Source of the DNA: Actinopolyspora alba
GTDB taxonomy: Bacteria; Actinomycetota; Actinomycetes; Mycobacteriales; Pseudonocardiaceae
Direction of reading: 5' to 3'
Assembly (NCBI RefSeq): GCF_900112765.1
Contig: NZ_FOMZ01000006.1
Span: 1-64,000 of the forward strand
Length of the DNA stretch: 64,000 bases
Shown: positions 35,501 to 43,100 of the stretch, piece by piece
How positions within the stretch are numbered: position 1 is the first letter of the stretch
Layout: each line of letters begins with the position of its first letter
The notes under the pieces: model-generated
Told to the model about the DNA's origin: nothing
Seen by the model: only the letters and a program-made list of their open reading frames with translations
The model's database searches: none
Translations under genes and position numbers: made by a program

Positions 35501-36920
35501 CCGCGGTGCGCTGCGCGTCGAAGGCCGGGTTGCGGTTGCCGCGTTCGTCGATCGGGGTGTACCCGCTCGACTGGAAGGGGTTCGAGTCGTCCCCGGTGGA
35601 CAGATACAGCGAGCCCTCGGGGCCGAAGGCGATGTCCCCACCCACGTGGCAGCACATGCCGCGGGTGGCGTCCACCCGCATGATCCGCTGCTCGCTGCTC
35701 ATGTCGAGGGTGCCGTCCTGGGCGAGCTTGAAGCGCGAGAGCTGGTTGTAGCCCTGCCACTCCTCGAACGTCGCCGGATCGTCGGCAGTGGCGGGGGCAT
35801 CTCCCGAGGGAGTGTTCAACGGGGGCGCGTAGTAGAGGTAGACCCACCGGTTCTGCTCGAAGTTCGGATCGATCTCCAGCGACTGCAGACCTTCCTCGTC
35901 GTGGGTGTAGACGGGGATGTCGGCAGCCACTGAGGTGTTGCCGGACGAGGTCGTGTAGTACAGCGTGCCCTGGCGCTCGCTGTGCAGCACATCGCCGTTC
36001 GGCAGTACCGCCATGCCCATGGGCTCGCCGACCTCGTCGGCCGTTTTCGCCAGTGTCACCTGGTTGAGAGTCCCCTCCGCCGCGGCCTCGCCGCAGTCGG
36101 CCGAGACAGCGCCCGCCGCGGTTCGAATGCCGCCCGCGAGATGGTTCAGGAAGTTCTGGTTCGAGAAGGACGCGGTGGTGTGTCCCATTCCCGTGTACCA
36201 GGAACGGCCACCCTGATAGGGCTGGCACCAGCTGATCGGGTGGTCCTCGCCCATCGAGCCGCCGTCGTAGGTGGACTCGTCCAGCGTGCTCAACACGTGC
36301 ACGTCCTCGCGCGGATTGGGCGAGTAGTTGTACCACTCGTCGGTGCGAGTCCACTCCTTCGGCAGCGAGGACGTCGAGGGGTGCTCGGAGTCGGTGACGT
36401 TGACGGTGGCTTCCTGAACGGCCGGGTGCGAGTCGAAGTAGGCCCCGACGAGGTCGCCGTAGAACGACCAGTCGTACTCGGTGTCCGCCGCCGCGTGCAC
36501 ACCGGCGTAACCGCCGCCGTTGTTGATGTATTTCTCGAAGGCCGCCTGTTGCGCCGTGTTGAGCACGTCACCGGTGGTGGACAACCACACGACCGCCTCG
36601 TACTGCTTGAGGTTGTCGTAGGTGAAGGCCGATGCGTCCTCGGTAGCGGTCACTCCGAAGTGGTGCTCGTCGCCGAGCTGTTTCACCGCCTCGATGCCGG
36701 CCGGGATGGAACCGTGTCGGTAACCGGCGGTCTTCGAGAAGACCAGTACGTCGAACTCCTGGTGCTTCGGGGTGACATCCGCCGCGGAGTCGGTGTTGTT
36801 CGTGGCGGTCGTGGAATCGTCGGACCTGGCGGCGGCGGGCGCGCCGAACGCGATCATGGTTCCGACGAGAAGTATGGTGCTGAATGTCGCCGCTAACGCT
36901 CTACGTAATAACGGTGGCAC
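32577..36920 (-). CDS. Giant secreted ThuA / sugar dehydrogenase / PKD / CBM6 / DUF1080 protein
   Basis: A 1447-residue exported protein. Visible modules: signal peptide (about 1-32, ending APAAA); ThuA-like domain (about 55-265; VLVFSKTAGYRHGSI, GGGYAGVHAAADTEYDW); PQQ-type glucose/sorbosone dehydrogenase propeller (about 285-735; GMAVLPNGDVLHSER, GCCHVGG-like MCCHVGGDIAFGP, RNPYRISVD); PKD domain (about 738-825; SYAWDFDGDG); an Ig-like stretch; CBM6 (about 935-1065); DUF1080 3-keto-disaccharide hydrolase-like domain (about 1080-1265); a bacterial Ig/OmpL47-like repeat (about 1268-1362); and a helical C-terminal tail. ThuA and DUF1080 both belong to 3-keto-glycoside metabolism. GTG at 36920 follows AGGGAG; ATG at 36944 is the alternative. 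It lies 137 bp before the ebo-type chain and is probably co-transcribed with the sugar genes. Confidence 0.88.
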   Translation of the reverse strand: MPPLLRRALAATFSTILLVGTMIAFGAPAAARSDDSTTATNNTDSAADVTPKHQEFDVLVFSKTAGYRHGSIPAGIEAVKQLGDEHHFGVTATEDASAFTYDNLKQYEAVVWLSTTGDVLNTAQQAAFEKYINNGGGYAGVHAAADTEYDWSFYGDLVGAYFDSHPAVQEATVNVTDSEHPSTSSLPKEWTRTDEWYNYSPNPREDVHVLSTLDESTYDGGSMGEDHPISWCQPYQGGRSWYTGMGHTTASFSNQNFLNHLAGGIRTAAGAVSADCGEAAAEGTLNQVTLAKTADEVGEPMGMAVLPNGDVLHSERQGTLYYTTSSGNTSVAADIPVYTHDEEGLQSLEIDPNFEQNRWVYLYYAPPLNTPSGDAPATADDPATFEEWQGYNQLSRFKLAQDGTLDMSSEQRIMRVDATRGMCCHVGGDIAFGPEGSLYLSTGDDSNPFQSSGYTPIDERGNRNPAFDAQRTAGNTNDLRGKVLRIDVASDGSYSVPQDNLFAGDNSDKTRDEIYAMGFRNPYRISVDQRTGTVYVGNYGPDAATADPQRGPAGIVEYERVTEPGFHGWPYCVGDNKAYHDYDFATGNSNGEFDCANPVNESPNNDGLTQLPTAKPAWLPYNDGSVPELGSGSESPMGGPVYHYDADNPSATKLPSSYDGKFFAYEWGRGWIKTITPDSNGQPSRIEDFFPSMTLTRPMDIEFGPNGSLYVLDYGSGYFGGAEDSAVYRIDYTRDGRAPTAQISAEPTNGQAPLEVDFSSKGSSDPDQGDSLSYAWDFDGDGQTDSTESAPTHTYTSDGEHTATLTVTDQTGKTGSASETVVVGNTAPSVTFQRPAAGKVFEFGDTINYEISVTDPDGTAVDCSKVHVEYILGHSTGNDSHGHPLSEADGCSGTIETSNTDGHQGADIYGVLNASYTDTSPTEQAPALTGSAEIIMQPASKQAEFFDDSNGVQLVEDSAGAEAGARVGHIQSGDWISFTPYNLDGIRSATFRVSSGGPGGTIEVRSGAPDGPVVATADVPNTGGWGTYTEVGPVPVTDPGGSDELFLVFTGSGSGGLFDVDSMHLSSSEAAPNCEPVRPEQGYTSLFDGTAASMNGWNQAGPGGFEHTQECTLRSTGGMGLYWLGDRQFTAPYSLKLDWKLSDQDNSGVFVGFPDPGNDPWSAVNNGEEIQIDPTDDPANQTGAIYDEQAPDQAKRDAALNPAGEWNTYEIVVTEQSITVHLNGARITHWVDDDQNVDLSNGHIGLQNHGDEDTVAFRNVRVDESIDVTAPKVSAVPSPAEPNGDPHGEYAGTYNTPVSVTLESSDSGSGVAGVEYRVDEKGWTDYAEPVTVRGAGEHTVRYRATDEAGNTSKVGTFAFEIKPDSCPGSDLRKTVMIGSDDTGVTNRDSGNGCTINDLIDEQAGYGDHGKFVSHVDRVTNDLLADDVISGRDKGRIMSAAGRSDIGK

Positions 36921-37147
36921 GGTGTCTCCCTCTGTAGACAGCATGCTGCTTCGGTTTCGAATACTGGTTGCGCGACAGGTTTTCTTTCCCGGACTCGGCA
37001 TCTCCGATACGGCCGGTTTCCGATTCCCGTTCCGGGGCGGTTCCGGGCCGCCGCGGGAAGCGGGGAATCCGGCTGACCGGCTTCACGGGTATGACGGGTC
37101 CGACGGAACAACTCGATCGAGAGATCGATCGGAATCCCGGACCGTGC

Positions 37148-38017
37148 TCAGCATCCGAGACGTCGAAGGTAGTGGTATCCCTCCCTCGCGGTTTCCCTCG
37201 GGTGCGGCTGGTCGTCACGTTCCACGAAGAAGTGACGAATTCCGGCACGTGTACGTTCCGCCAGGATGCGTTCGTAGTCGATGACACCCTCGCCCAGATC
37301 GGCGAACGAACCGTCCTGGGCCATTCCCTTGATGTGTGCGAGTGGAAATCTGCGAGGGGCCCGCTCGAACAGTTCCAGTGGGTCGACGCCCGCCTTGATC
37401 ACCCAGTAGAGGTCCACTTCGAAGTCGACCAGATGCCGGTCGGTCTCCTCCAGCAGGACGTCGTACGGACGTCTGCCCTCCAACTTCTCGAACTCGTGGG
37501 CGTGGTTGTGGTATCCGATCCGGACGCCGTGCCTGCGTGCCAGATCACCGGCCCAGTTCAGCCGTTCGGCCAGCCGGTGGTACGAGGCCAGGTCATCGGC
37601 GGAGAACCAGGGAAGTACTATCCAGCGCTGTCCCAGCATCCTGGCCCGATCCAGTAGTCGTTCCAGCTCGTCCCGTTCGGTGGGGATGTCCTCGTGGGCG
37701 GCGGGACTCCGGAGTCGCAGCTCTCGCAACAGATCGCGCGCTTGTTCCGGTGTGTAGTCGTACAGTCCGGCGAACTCCACCTCCGAGTAGCCGACCTCGG
37801 CCAGGAACGAGAGCGTGTCGGACACCGACTCGCTCATCATGTCGCGCAGGGTGTAGAGCTGGATTCCGATCCTGCTCCGCGGTATGTGCGGCCCGTGGCC
37901 CCACTCCGCTCTCGCGAGCGCCGTTCGCGCTCCCACGGTCGAGGCTCCCACCGCCAGTGCCGCCGCACCCGCACCGCGGAGAAAAGCACGTCTGCCGTTG
38001 TTCGTGAACTCCCGCAT
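37148..38017 (-). CDS. Tat-exported sugar phosphate isomerase/epimerase
   Basis: A 289-residue TIM barrel with a twin-arginine signal (NGRRAFLRGAGAAALAVGAS, about 7-26), so it is probably exported folded. The barrel starts at RIGIQLYTLRDMMSES. Likely metal-site segments are the Glu in EVEFAGLYDYTP, the His/Asn in RIGYHNHAHEFEK, the Asp in VDFEVDLYWVIKAG, the His in FPLAHIKGM and the Glu in HFFVERDDQP. AAAGGATCGGTC precedes the ATG. Extracytoplasmic members of this family accompany ThuA and Gfo/Idh proteins in loci for keto-sugar breakdown, as here. The Gfo/Idh gene ends 28 bp upstream. Confidence 0.85.
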   Translation of the reverse strand: MREFTNNGRRAFLRGAGAAALAVGASTVGARTALARAEWGHGPHIPRSRIGIQLYTLRDMMSESVSDTLSFLAEVGYSEVEFAGLYDYTPEQARDLLRELRLRSPAAHEDIPTERDELERLLDRARMLGQRWIVLPWFSADDLASYHRLAERLNWAGDLARRHGVRIGYHNHAHEFEKLEGRRPYDVLLEETDRHLVDFEVDLYWVIKAGVDPLELFERAPRRFPLAHIKGMAQDGSFADLGEGVIDYERILAERTRAGIRHFFVERDDQPHPRETAREGYHYLRRLGC

Positions 38018-38045
38018 GACCGATCCTTTCGTGCTCGAAGGTGAT

Positions 38046-39209
38046 TCACAACTCGTTCTGCCGGGGGACCTCCGTCCACACGCTCTGATTGCTCGAGCTG
38101 TGCTCGACGGCCGCCAGCACGTGTTGCACCGCGAGGCCGTCGGCGAACGAAGGCTCGGGATCGCCGTCGGTGCCGACGGCTTCGAGCAGGTCCCGCATCT
38201 GATGCGTGAAGGTGTGCTCGTACCCGAGTCCGTGACCCGGTGGCCACCACGCTTGCATGTAGGGGTGGTCCGGTTCGGTGGCCAGTATCCTGCGGAATCC
38301 GGCTGTGGACTCGTCCTCGGTGTGATCGTGGAACAGCAGCTCGTTCATCGACTCGAAGTCGAAGGCCAGACTGCCCGCGGAACCGTTGAGTTCCAGCCGC
38401 ATGGCGTTCTTGCGCCCGGTCGCGAACCGGGTGGCCTCGAAGGTGGCCATTCCGCCGCCGTCCAGCCGTGCGATGAACGCCGCCGCGTCGTCCACGGTGA
38501 CCTCTCCGTAGGACCCGCTGCCGTCGTCGAGCGGACGTTCGGGCACGAAGGTCTGCGTCATTCCGGAGACGCCAGTGATGTTCTGCCCCGTGACGAACCG
38601 GGTCAGGTCGACAATGTGGGCACCGATGTCACCCAGCGCACCCGAGCCGGCCCGCTCCCGGTCGAGGCGCCACATCATGGGAGATTCCGGGTCCACGATG
38701 AAGTCCTGCAGATACTGGGCGCGTACATGCCGAATCGTGCCGATTCGGCCGTCGGCCACCATCCGCCGAGCCAGGGCCAGCGCCGGAACCCTGCGGTAGT
38801 TGAACCCCACCATGCTGCGTACACCGCGTTCCCGCGCCCTTCGGGCGGCATCGGTCATCGCGCTCGCTTCCGCGACGGAGTTCGCCAGCGGTTTCTCGCA
38901 GAGTACGTGTTTGCCCGCTTCCAACGCGGCGATCGCTATCTCGGGGTGGGTGTCACCAGGGGTGCAGATGTCGACCAGTGCCACGTCCCGACGTTCGATC
39001 AGTTTCTCCCAGTCGGTTTCGACCGCGGCCCATCCGAGGCGTTCGGCGGCCGCTGCCGTGTTGTCCGCTCGACGGCCGCACAACGCGGCCATCACGGGCT
39101 GTACGCGCGTGTCGAAGACCCGGCCGACGGTACGCCAGGCCTGTGAGTGGGCCGCTCCCATGAACGAGTACCCCACCATCCCGACGCCCAGTCGGTCGTT
39201 TTCCGTCAT
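38046..39209 (-). CDS. Gfo/Idh/MocA-family oxidoreductase
   Basis: A 387-residue NAD(P)-dependent sugar or cyclitol dehydrogenase. The N-terminal Rossmann motif is GVGMVGYSFMGAAHSQAW (about 8-25). The family signature EKPLANSVAEA with the cofactor-contacting Lys lies at about 103-113. The catalytic pair sits in GDIGAHIVDLTRF (about 197-209; Asp and His). Relatives oxidise the 3-OH of glucosides or inositol. There is no signal peptide, so it acts in the cytoplasm, next to a ribose-type importer whose binding-protein gene lies 109 bp upstream. It is the probable first oxidation step of the imported sugar; the substrate is not predictable. Confidence 0.88.
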   Translation of the reverse strand: MTENDRLGVGMVGYSFMGAAHSQAWRTVGRVFDTRVQPVMAALCGRRADNTAAAAERLGWAAVETDWEKLIERRDVALVDICTPGDTHPEIAIAALEAGKHVLCEKPLANSVAEASAMTDAARRARERGVRSMVGFNYRRVPALALARRMVADGRIGTIRHVRAQYLQDFIVDPESPMMWRLDRERAGSGALGDIGAHIVDLTRFVTGQNITGVSGMTQTFVPERPLDDGSGSYGEVTVDDAAAFIARLDGGGMATFEATRFATGRKNAMRLELNGSAGSLAFDFESMNELLFHDHTEDESTAGFRRILATEPDHPYMQAWWPPGHGLGYEHTFTHQMRDLLEAVGTDGDPEPSFADGLAVQHVLAAVEHSSSNQSVWTEVPRQNEL

Positions 39210-39318
39210 CGGTCACGGTCACCTTTCTGTGTAGTGGCTCGTCCCGCTTCACGGGGAACACCTCCTCGCTCGGTGCCCCGGAAGGTGCGTCCGCTGCTCG
39301 AGGCTGTTCTCGGCTCGC

Positions 39319-40383
39319 TCAGAACGCCGTTTTCAGGTATTCGTCGACGTTGTCCTTGGTGACGGTCGCCGAGTGCAGCGTGATCTCACTGGGCACGGCG
39401 CTTTCCACGAGACCCGACACGCTGCGCTGCTGTGCGATGAGCCTGGCCATGTTGACGGCCGAGGCGGACATGGTCGGTGGGTACGACACGGTGGCGGCCA
39501 TGGGGCCGTCACCTGCCTTGATGTGTTCCATCATCACCTTCGAACCGGCGCCGCCCACCATGAAGAACTCGTCGCCCCGGTTGGCCTGCTCGATCGCGGC
39601 CAGTACCCCGACCCCCTGGTTGTCGTCGTGGTTCCAGACCGCGTCTATGTTGTTCCTGGCCTGCAGCACGTTTCCCATGACCTGGCGACCGGACTGCGGG
39701 GTGAACTCGGCGCTCTGACTCATCGTCACGCTCAGCCCCCGTGACTTGAGCGCTTCCGCGAACCCCCTGCTGCGCTCGCGGGTCAGCTCCAGGTTGTCGA
39801 TGCCCGCGATCTCGACGATCACCGGGTTCTCGACTCCCTGCTGCTCGAGACGATCGGCGATGAAGTTGGCCGCGTTGACCCCCATGCCGTAGTTGTCCCC
39901 GCCGATCCAGGTGCGATAGGCCAGCTTCGACGCGAAGACGCGGTCGATGTTGACCACCGGGATGTTCGCCCGCATCGCCTGTTCCGCCACCTGGGTCAGC
40001 GATTCACCGTTGAACGGCAGGATCGCCAGTACATCGACCTTTTTGTTGATCAGCGTCTTGACCTGGGATATCTGACGGTTCACATCGTTGGTGCCTTCCG
40101 TGGCCTCCAGCTTGACGTCCTCGAAGCTCTCGGCCTGGGCGGTGGCGTTCTCGCCGATGGCACCCATCCAACCGTGATCGTCGGAGGGAATGGACAGTCC
40201 GATCGTGACGGTTTTGCCGGGTTGCGAGTTGTCGCCCTGTTGCTGGCCGACGAGCTGGTTGGCGCCGTCGGACTCGCCGCTGCCGCTTCCGGTGCAGGCG
40301 GTGAGCAGCGCGCCCGCTCCCACGGCGGCTCCTCCCATCAGGAAACGGCGGCGTTGCGTCGCTGAACTGTCCCACTTCGACAT
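39319..40383 (-). CDS. Sugar ABC transporter substrate-binding lipoprotein (RbsB-like)
   Basis: A 354-residue periplasmic-binding-type protein of the ribose/inositol class (peripla_BP_4). The N-terminus has a twin-arginine motif and a lipobox in tandem: QRRRFLMGGAAVGAGALLTAC, acylated Cys near 30, so it is a Tat-exported lipoprotein. The binding-protein core shows VTIGLSIPSDDHGWM (about 59-73), VDVLAILPFNGESL and PVVNIDRVF, then AVWNHDDNQGVGVLAAIEQA. It delivers the sugar to the permease and ATPase encoded just upstream. Ligands of this class include ribose, xylose, myo-inositol and galactose; an inositol or keto-sugar would suit the neighbours, but that is a guess. Confidence 0.9.
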   Translation of the reverse strand: MSKWDSSATQRRRFLMGGAAVGAGALLTACTGSGSGESDGANQLVGQQQGDNSQPGKTVTIGLSIPSDDHGWMGAIGENATAQAESFEDVKLEATEGTNDVNRQISQVKTLINKKVDVLAILPFNGESLTQVAEQAMRANIPVVNIDRVFASKLAYRTWIGGDNYGMGVNAANFIADRLEQQGVENPVIVEIAGIDNLELTRERSRGFAEALKSRGLSVTMSQSAEFTPQSGRQVMGNVLQARNNIDAVWNHDDNQGVGVLAAIEQANRGDEFFMVGGAGSKVMMEHIKAGDGPMAATVSYPPTMSASAVNMARLIAQQRSVSGLVESAVPSEITLHSATVTKDNVDEYLKTAF

Positions 40384-40440
40384 GTCGATACTCCTTCGAC
40401 GACGGGGTACTGCACGGTCTGGTCAGGAATCGCTCCGGTT

Positions 40441-41472
40441 TCAGCCGGTCGATTCCTTGTTGGCACGGCGTTGCAGCAGCACGGCGATCACGATGATCAC
40501 GCCCTTGGCTATCTGCTGGATCGGAGTGGACAGGTTGTTCAGCACGAAGATGTTGTTGACGGTGGTGAACACGACCACCCCCAGAATCGAACCGATCAGT
40601 GTGCCGCGGCCGCCGGAAAGCAGCGTGCCGCCGAGAATCACCGCCGCGATGGCGTCGAGTTCGTATAGATTGCCGTGGGTGCTGGCTCCGGTGGCGGTGC
40701 GGGCCGTGAGCATGATCGCCGCGACGGCGCAGCACAGCCCGGACAGTACGAACACGATCGTGCGAGTTCGACGCACATCGATACCGGCGAGCCTGGCCGC
40801 CTCGGCGTTACCACCGACGGCGAACACGTGCCTCCCGAACGTCGTCCGGTTCAGCAGTAACCATCCGACGACCACGGTGGCGGCGAACATGTAGACGAGC
40901 AGCGGGATGCCCAGGAACTCCGTCGTGGCGATGGCACCGAATCCGTCCACTCGCACGACCTGCGGCTGTCCTCCCGAGATGAGGGTGGCCATGCCGCGGT
41001 AGCTGGCCAGGCCCGCGATCGTCACGATCAGCGACACGAGACCGCCGTAGGCGATCAGCACACCGTTGATGAGACCGCACACCCCGGCCACGACGAGCGC
41101 GGTGAACAGCATCCCCCACAGCCCGAACTCCTGGGTGGCTCCCGTCGTGGCCCACACCGAGGCCAGGGCGATGATCGCGCCCACCGACAGGTCGATACCA
41201 CCGCTGATGATCACGAAGGTCATCCCGATCGACAGCACGCCGATGATCGACGCCTGACTCAGCAGCAGCACCAGATTGGACACCTCGAAGAAGTTGTCCG
41301 TGGTGAAACTGCCCACCGCGATCAGAATCACCAGTACGCCCAACAGCCCGAGAATCTGCCGCTGATTACCGTCCGAGAATCTCGCGCGAGCGCTTCTCGT
41401 TCTCGGCGCCGCGGCTGTGGCGGACCGTGATTCCGACGCCGGCACCGTGTCGGCCTGCGATTGCTCCGTCAC
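40441..41472 (-). CDS. Sugar ABC transporter permease (RbsC-like)
   Basis: A 343-residue membrane protein with about eight to ten hydrophobic segments and the RbsC family phrases GMTFVIISGGIDLSVGAIIA (about 102-121), GLINGVLIAYGGLVSLIVTI (about 152-171) and GRHVFAVGGNAEAARLAGI (about 233-251), ending ATGAS and LDAIAAVILGGTLLSGGRGT. A 30-residue charged cytoplasmic N-terminus precedes the first helix. Start is GTG at 41472, overlapping the ATPase stop by 4 bp (GTGA). It forms the channel of the ribose-type importer. Confidence 0.92.
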   Translation of the reverse strand: MTEQSQADTVPASESRSATAAAPRTRSARARFSDGNQRQILGLLGVLVILIAVGSFTTDNFFEVSNLVLLLSQASIIGVLSIGMTFVIISGGIDLSVGAIIALASVWATTGATQEFGLWGMLFTALVVAGVCGLINGVLIAYGGLVSLIVTIAGLASYRGMATLISGGQPQVVRVDGFGAIATTEFLGIPLLVYMFAATVVVGWLLLNRTTFGRHVFAVGGNAEAARLAGIDVRRTRTIVFVLSGLCCAVAAIMLTARTATGASTHGNLYELDAIAAVILGGTLLSGGRGTLIGSILGVVVFTTVNNIFVLNNLSTPIQQIAKGVIIVIAVLLQRRANKESTG

Positions 41473-42980
41473 GCGGCACTCCCTTCGATGAACAGATCGA
41501 GCACTTCGGCCTCGTCGACCTCGTGGGCGGGGGATTCCCGAACGATTCGTCCCTCGCGAAGGACCAGGACGCGATCCGAAAGACCGAGAACCTCGGGTAT
41601 CTCACTGGAAACCAGCAGCACCCCGACTCCGGAGTCGGCCAGCTCACGCACCAACGCGTAGATCTCGGCCTTGGCACCCACGTCGACACCTCGGGTGGGT
41701 TCGTCCAGCAACAGCACCCTGCAGTCGGTCAGCAACCATCGAGCCACGACGGCTTTTTGCTGGTTTCCCCCCGACAACACCCGCACCGGTTGTTTCGTGT
41801 CCGATGGCTGGAGGCGCAGCGCGGTGGTTACTTCCTCGGCAGCGGCCTGTTCCCCGGTTCTGTCCACCCAGCCCAGCCGGGTGTAACGCCCCAGGGCGGC
41901 AAGTGAGACGTTGTGCGCGATCGACTCGTACGGAACCAGGGCCTGACTCTTGCGTTCTTCCGGAGCAAGCCCCATCCCGGCACGTACGGCGGCTCGCACG
42001 TTGCCCGGTGGGAGACGTCCACCGTCGAGTTCCACCCCTCCGTCACGGGGTTTGCGCGCCCCGTAGACGGTCTGCAGGATTTCCGAACGGCCCGAGCCCA
42101 CGAGTCCGGCTATTCCCACGATCTCGCCACCGCGCACCGTGAACGAGATGTCCTCGAACTCGCCGGTGCGGCTCAGCTCCGCCACCCGGAGCAGTTCGCT
42201 CTGCCGGTCGGGAGCGCTCACGGGATTACGTTCCGGGAAGGCGGAGACCATGCTCCGCCCCGTCATCAGCGACACGACCCGCTCCGTGGGTGTGCCGGCG
42301 GCGGGAAGGTCCTCGGCCACCGTCCGGCCGTCCTTGAGCACGGTGATGCGGTCGCCGATCTCGCGGATCTCGTCCAGCCGGTGTGAGATGTAGACGATCG
42401 CGATTCCCTGCCTGGTGAGTTCCTCGATCACCCGGAACAGGCCCGAGATCTCGTCGTGGGCGAGCACGGCCGACGGCTCGTCCATGACGATCAACCTCGC
42501 GTCGAGGGAGAGCGCGCGTGCCATGCTGACGAGTTGTTTGCTGGCCGACGACAGCTCACCGACCTCTCGTGCCGGGTCGATCTCGCCGTGACCCAGTCTT
42601 TCGAGCAGCCGCCGAGCGTTTCGCCGCATCTCGGCGCGTCGTGCGAAGCCGACAGTGGTCGGCTCGTGACCGAGGAAGATGTTCTCGGCGACCGACAGGC
42701 CGTCGACCAGGTCCAGTTCCTGGTAGATCGTGGCGATACCGAGTTTCATCGCCGCGGCGGGACTCCGGAGCGAGACCGTGTTGCCACCCCACTCGATGGT
42801 TCCCTCGTCGGGCCGTTGCGCTCCCGCGAGCACTTTGATCAAGGTCGATTTACCGGCGCCGTTCTGTCCGAGCAGGCAGTGCACCTCGCCGGTTCGCACC
42901 TCGAGGTCCACCCCGTCCAGCGCACGCACGCCGGGAAAAGTTTTCACGATTCCGCGCATTTGAAGCAGGGTCGTACTCAT
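41469..42980 (-). CDS. Sugar ABC transporter ATP-binding protein (RbsA-like, two cassettes)
   Basis: A 503-residue double-cassette ATPase of the RbsA/MglA type. The first cassette has LLGQNGAGKSTLIKVLAGAQ (Walker A, about 33-41), the signature LSSASKQLVSMARAL (family variant) and LIVMDEPSAVL. The second has GIAGLVGSGRSEILQTVYG (degenerate Walker A), VLSGGNQQKAVVARWL and VLLLDEPTRGVDVG. The degenerate second site is normal for this family. GAGGAG precedes the ATG at 42980; longer in-frame starts up to 43070 lack a site. It is the first transporter gene after the ROK regulator. Confidence 0.93.
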   Translation of the reverse strand: MSTTLLQMRGIVKTFPGVRALDGVDLEVRTGEVHCLLGQNGAGKSTLIKVLAGAQRPDEGTIEWGGNTVSLRSPAAAMKLGIATIYQELDLVDGLSVAENIFLGHEPTTVGFARRAEMRRNARRLLERLGHGEIDPAREVGELSSASKQLVSMARALSLDARLIVMDEPSAVLAHDEISGLFRVIEELTRQGIAIVYISHRLDEIREIGDRITVLKDGRTVAEDLPAAGTPTERVVSLMTGRSMVSAFPERNPVSAPDRQSELLRVAELSRTGEFEDISFTVRGGEIVGIAGLVGSGRSEILQTVYGARKPRDGGVELDGGRLPPGNVRAAVRAGMGLAPEERKSQALVPYESIAHNVSLAALGRYTRLGWVDRTGEQAAAEEVTTALRLQPSDTKQPVRVLSGGNQQKAVVARWLLTDCRVLLLDEPTRGVDVGAKAEIYALVRELADSGVGVLLVSSEIPEVLGLSDRVLVLREGRIVRESPAHEVDEAEVLDLFIEGSAA

Positions 42981-43100
42981 TCGCTGTACTCCTCGAACCG
43001 TCGCGCGTCGGGGAGACGCGAGGTGATGCCGAACCGAGTGACGGCTCCGGCGGGAGGTGGTGCACAACACCCGGTGAAGCTGATCATCGTCACAGTGCCC

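Noticed and set aside
32439-35933. Open frame of 1164 codons on the plus strand
   Set aside because: It is antisense to the giant ThuA/dehydrogenase gene, is rich in Val/Arg/Gly/Asp of low complexity and shows no known domain. It results from high third-position GC.
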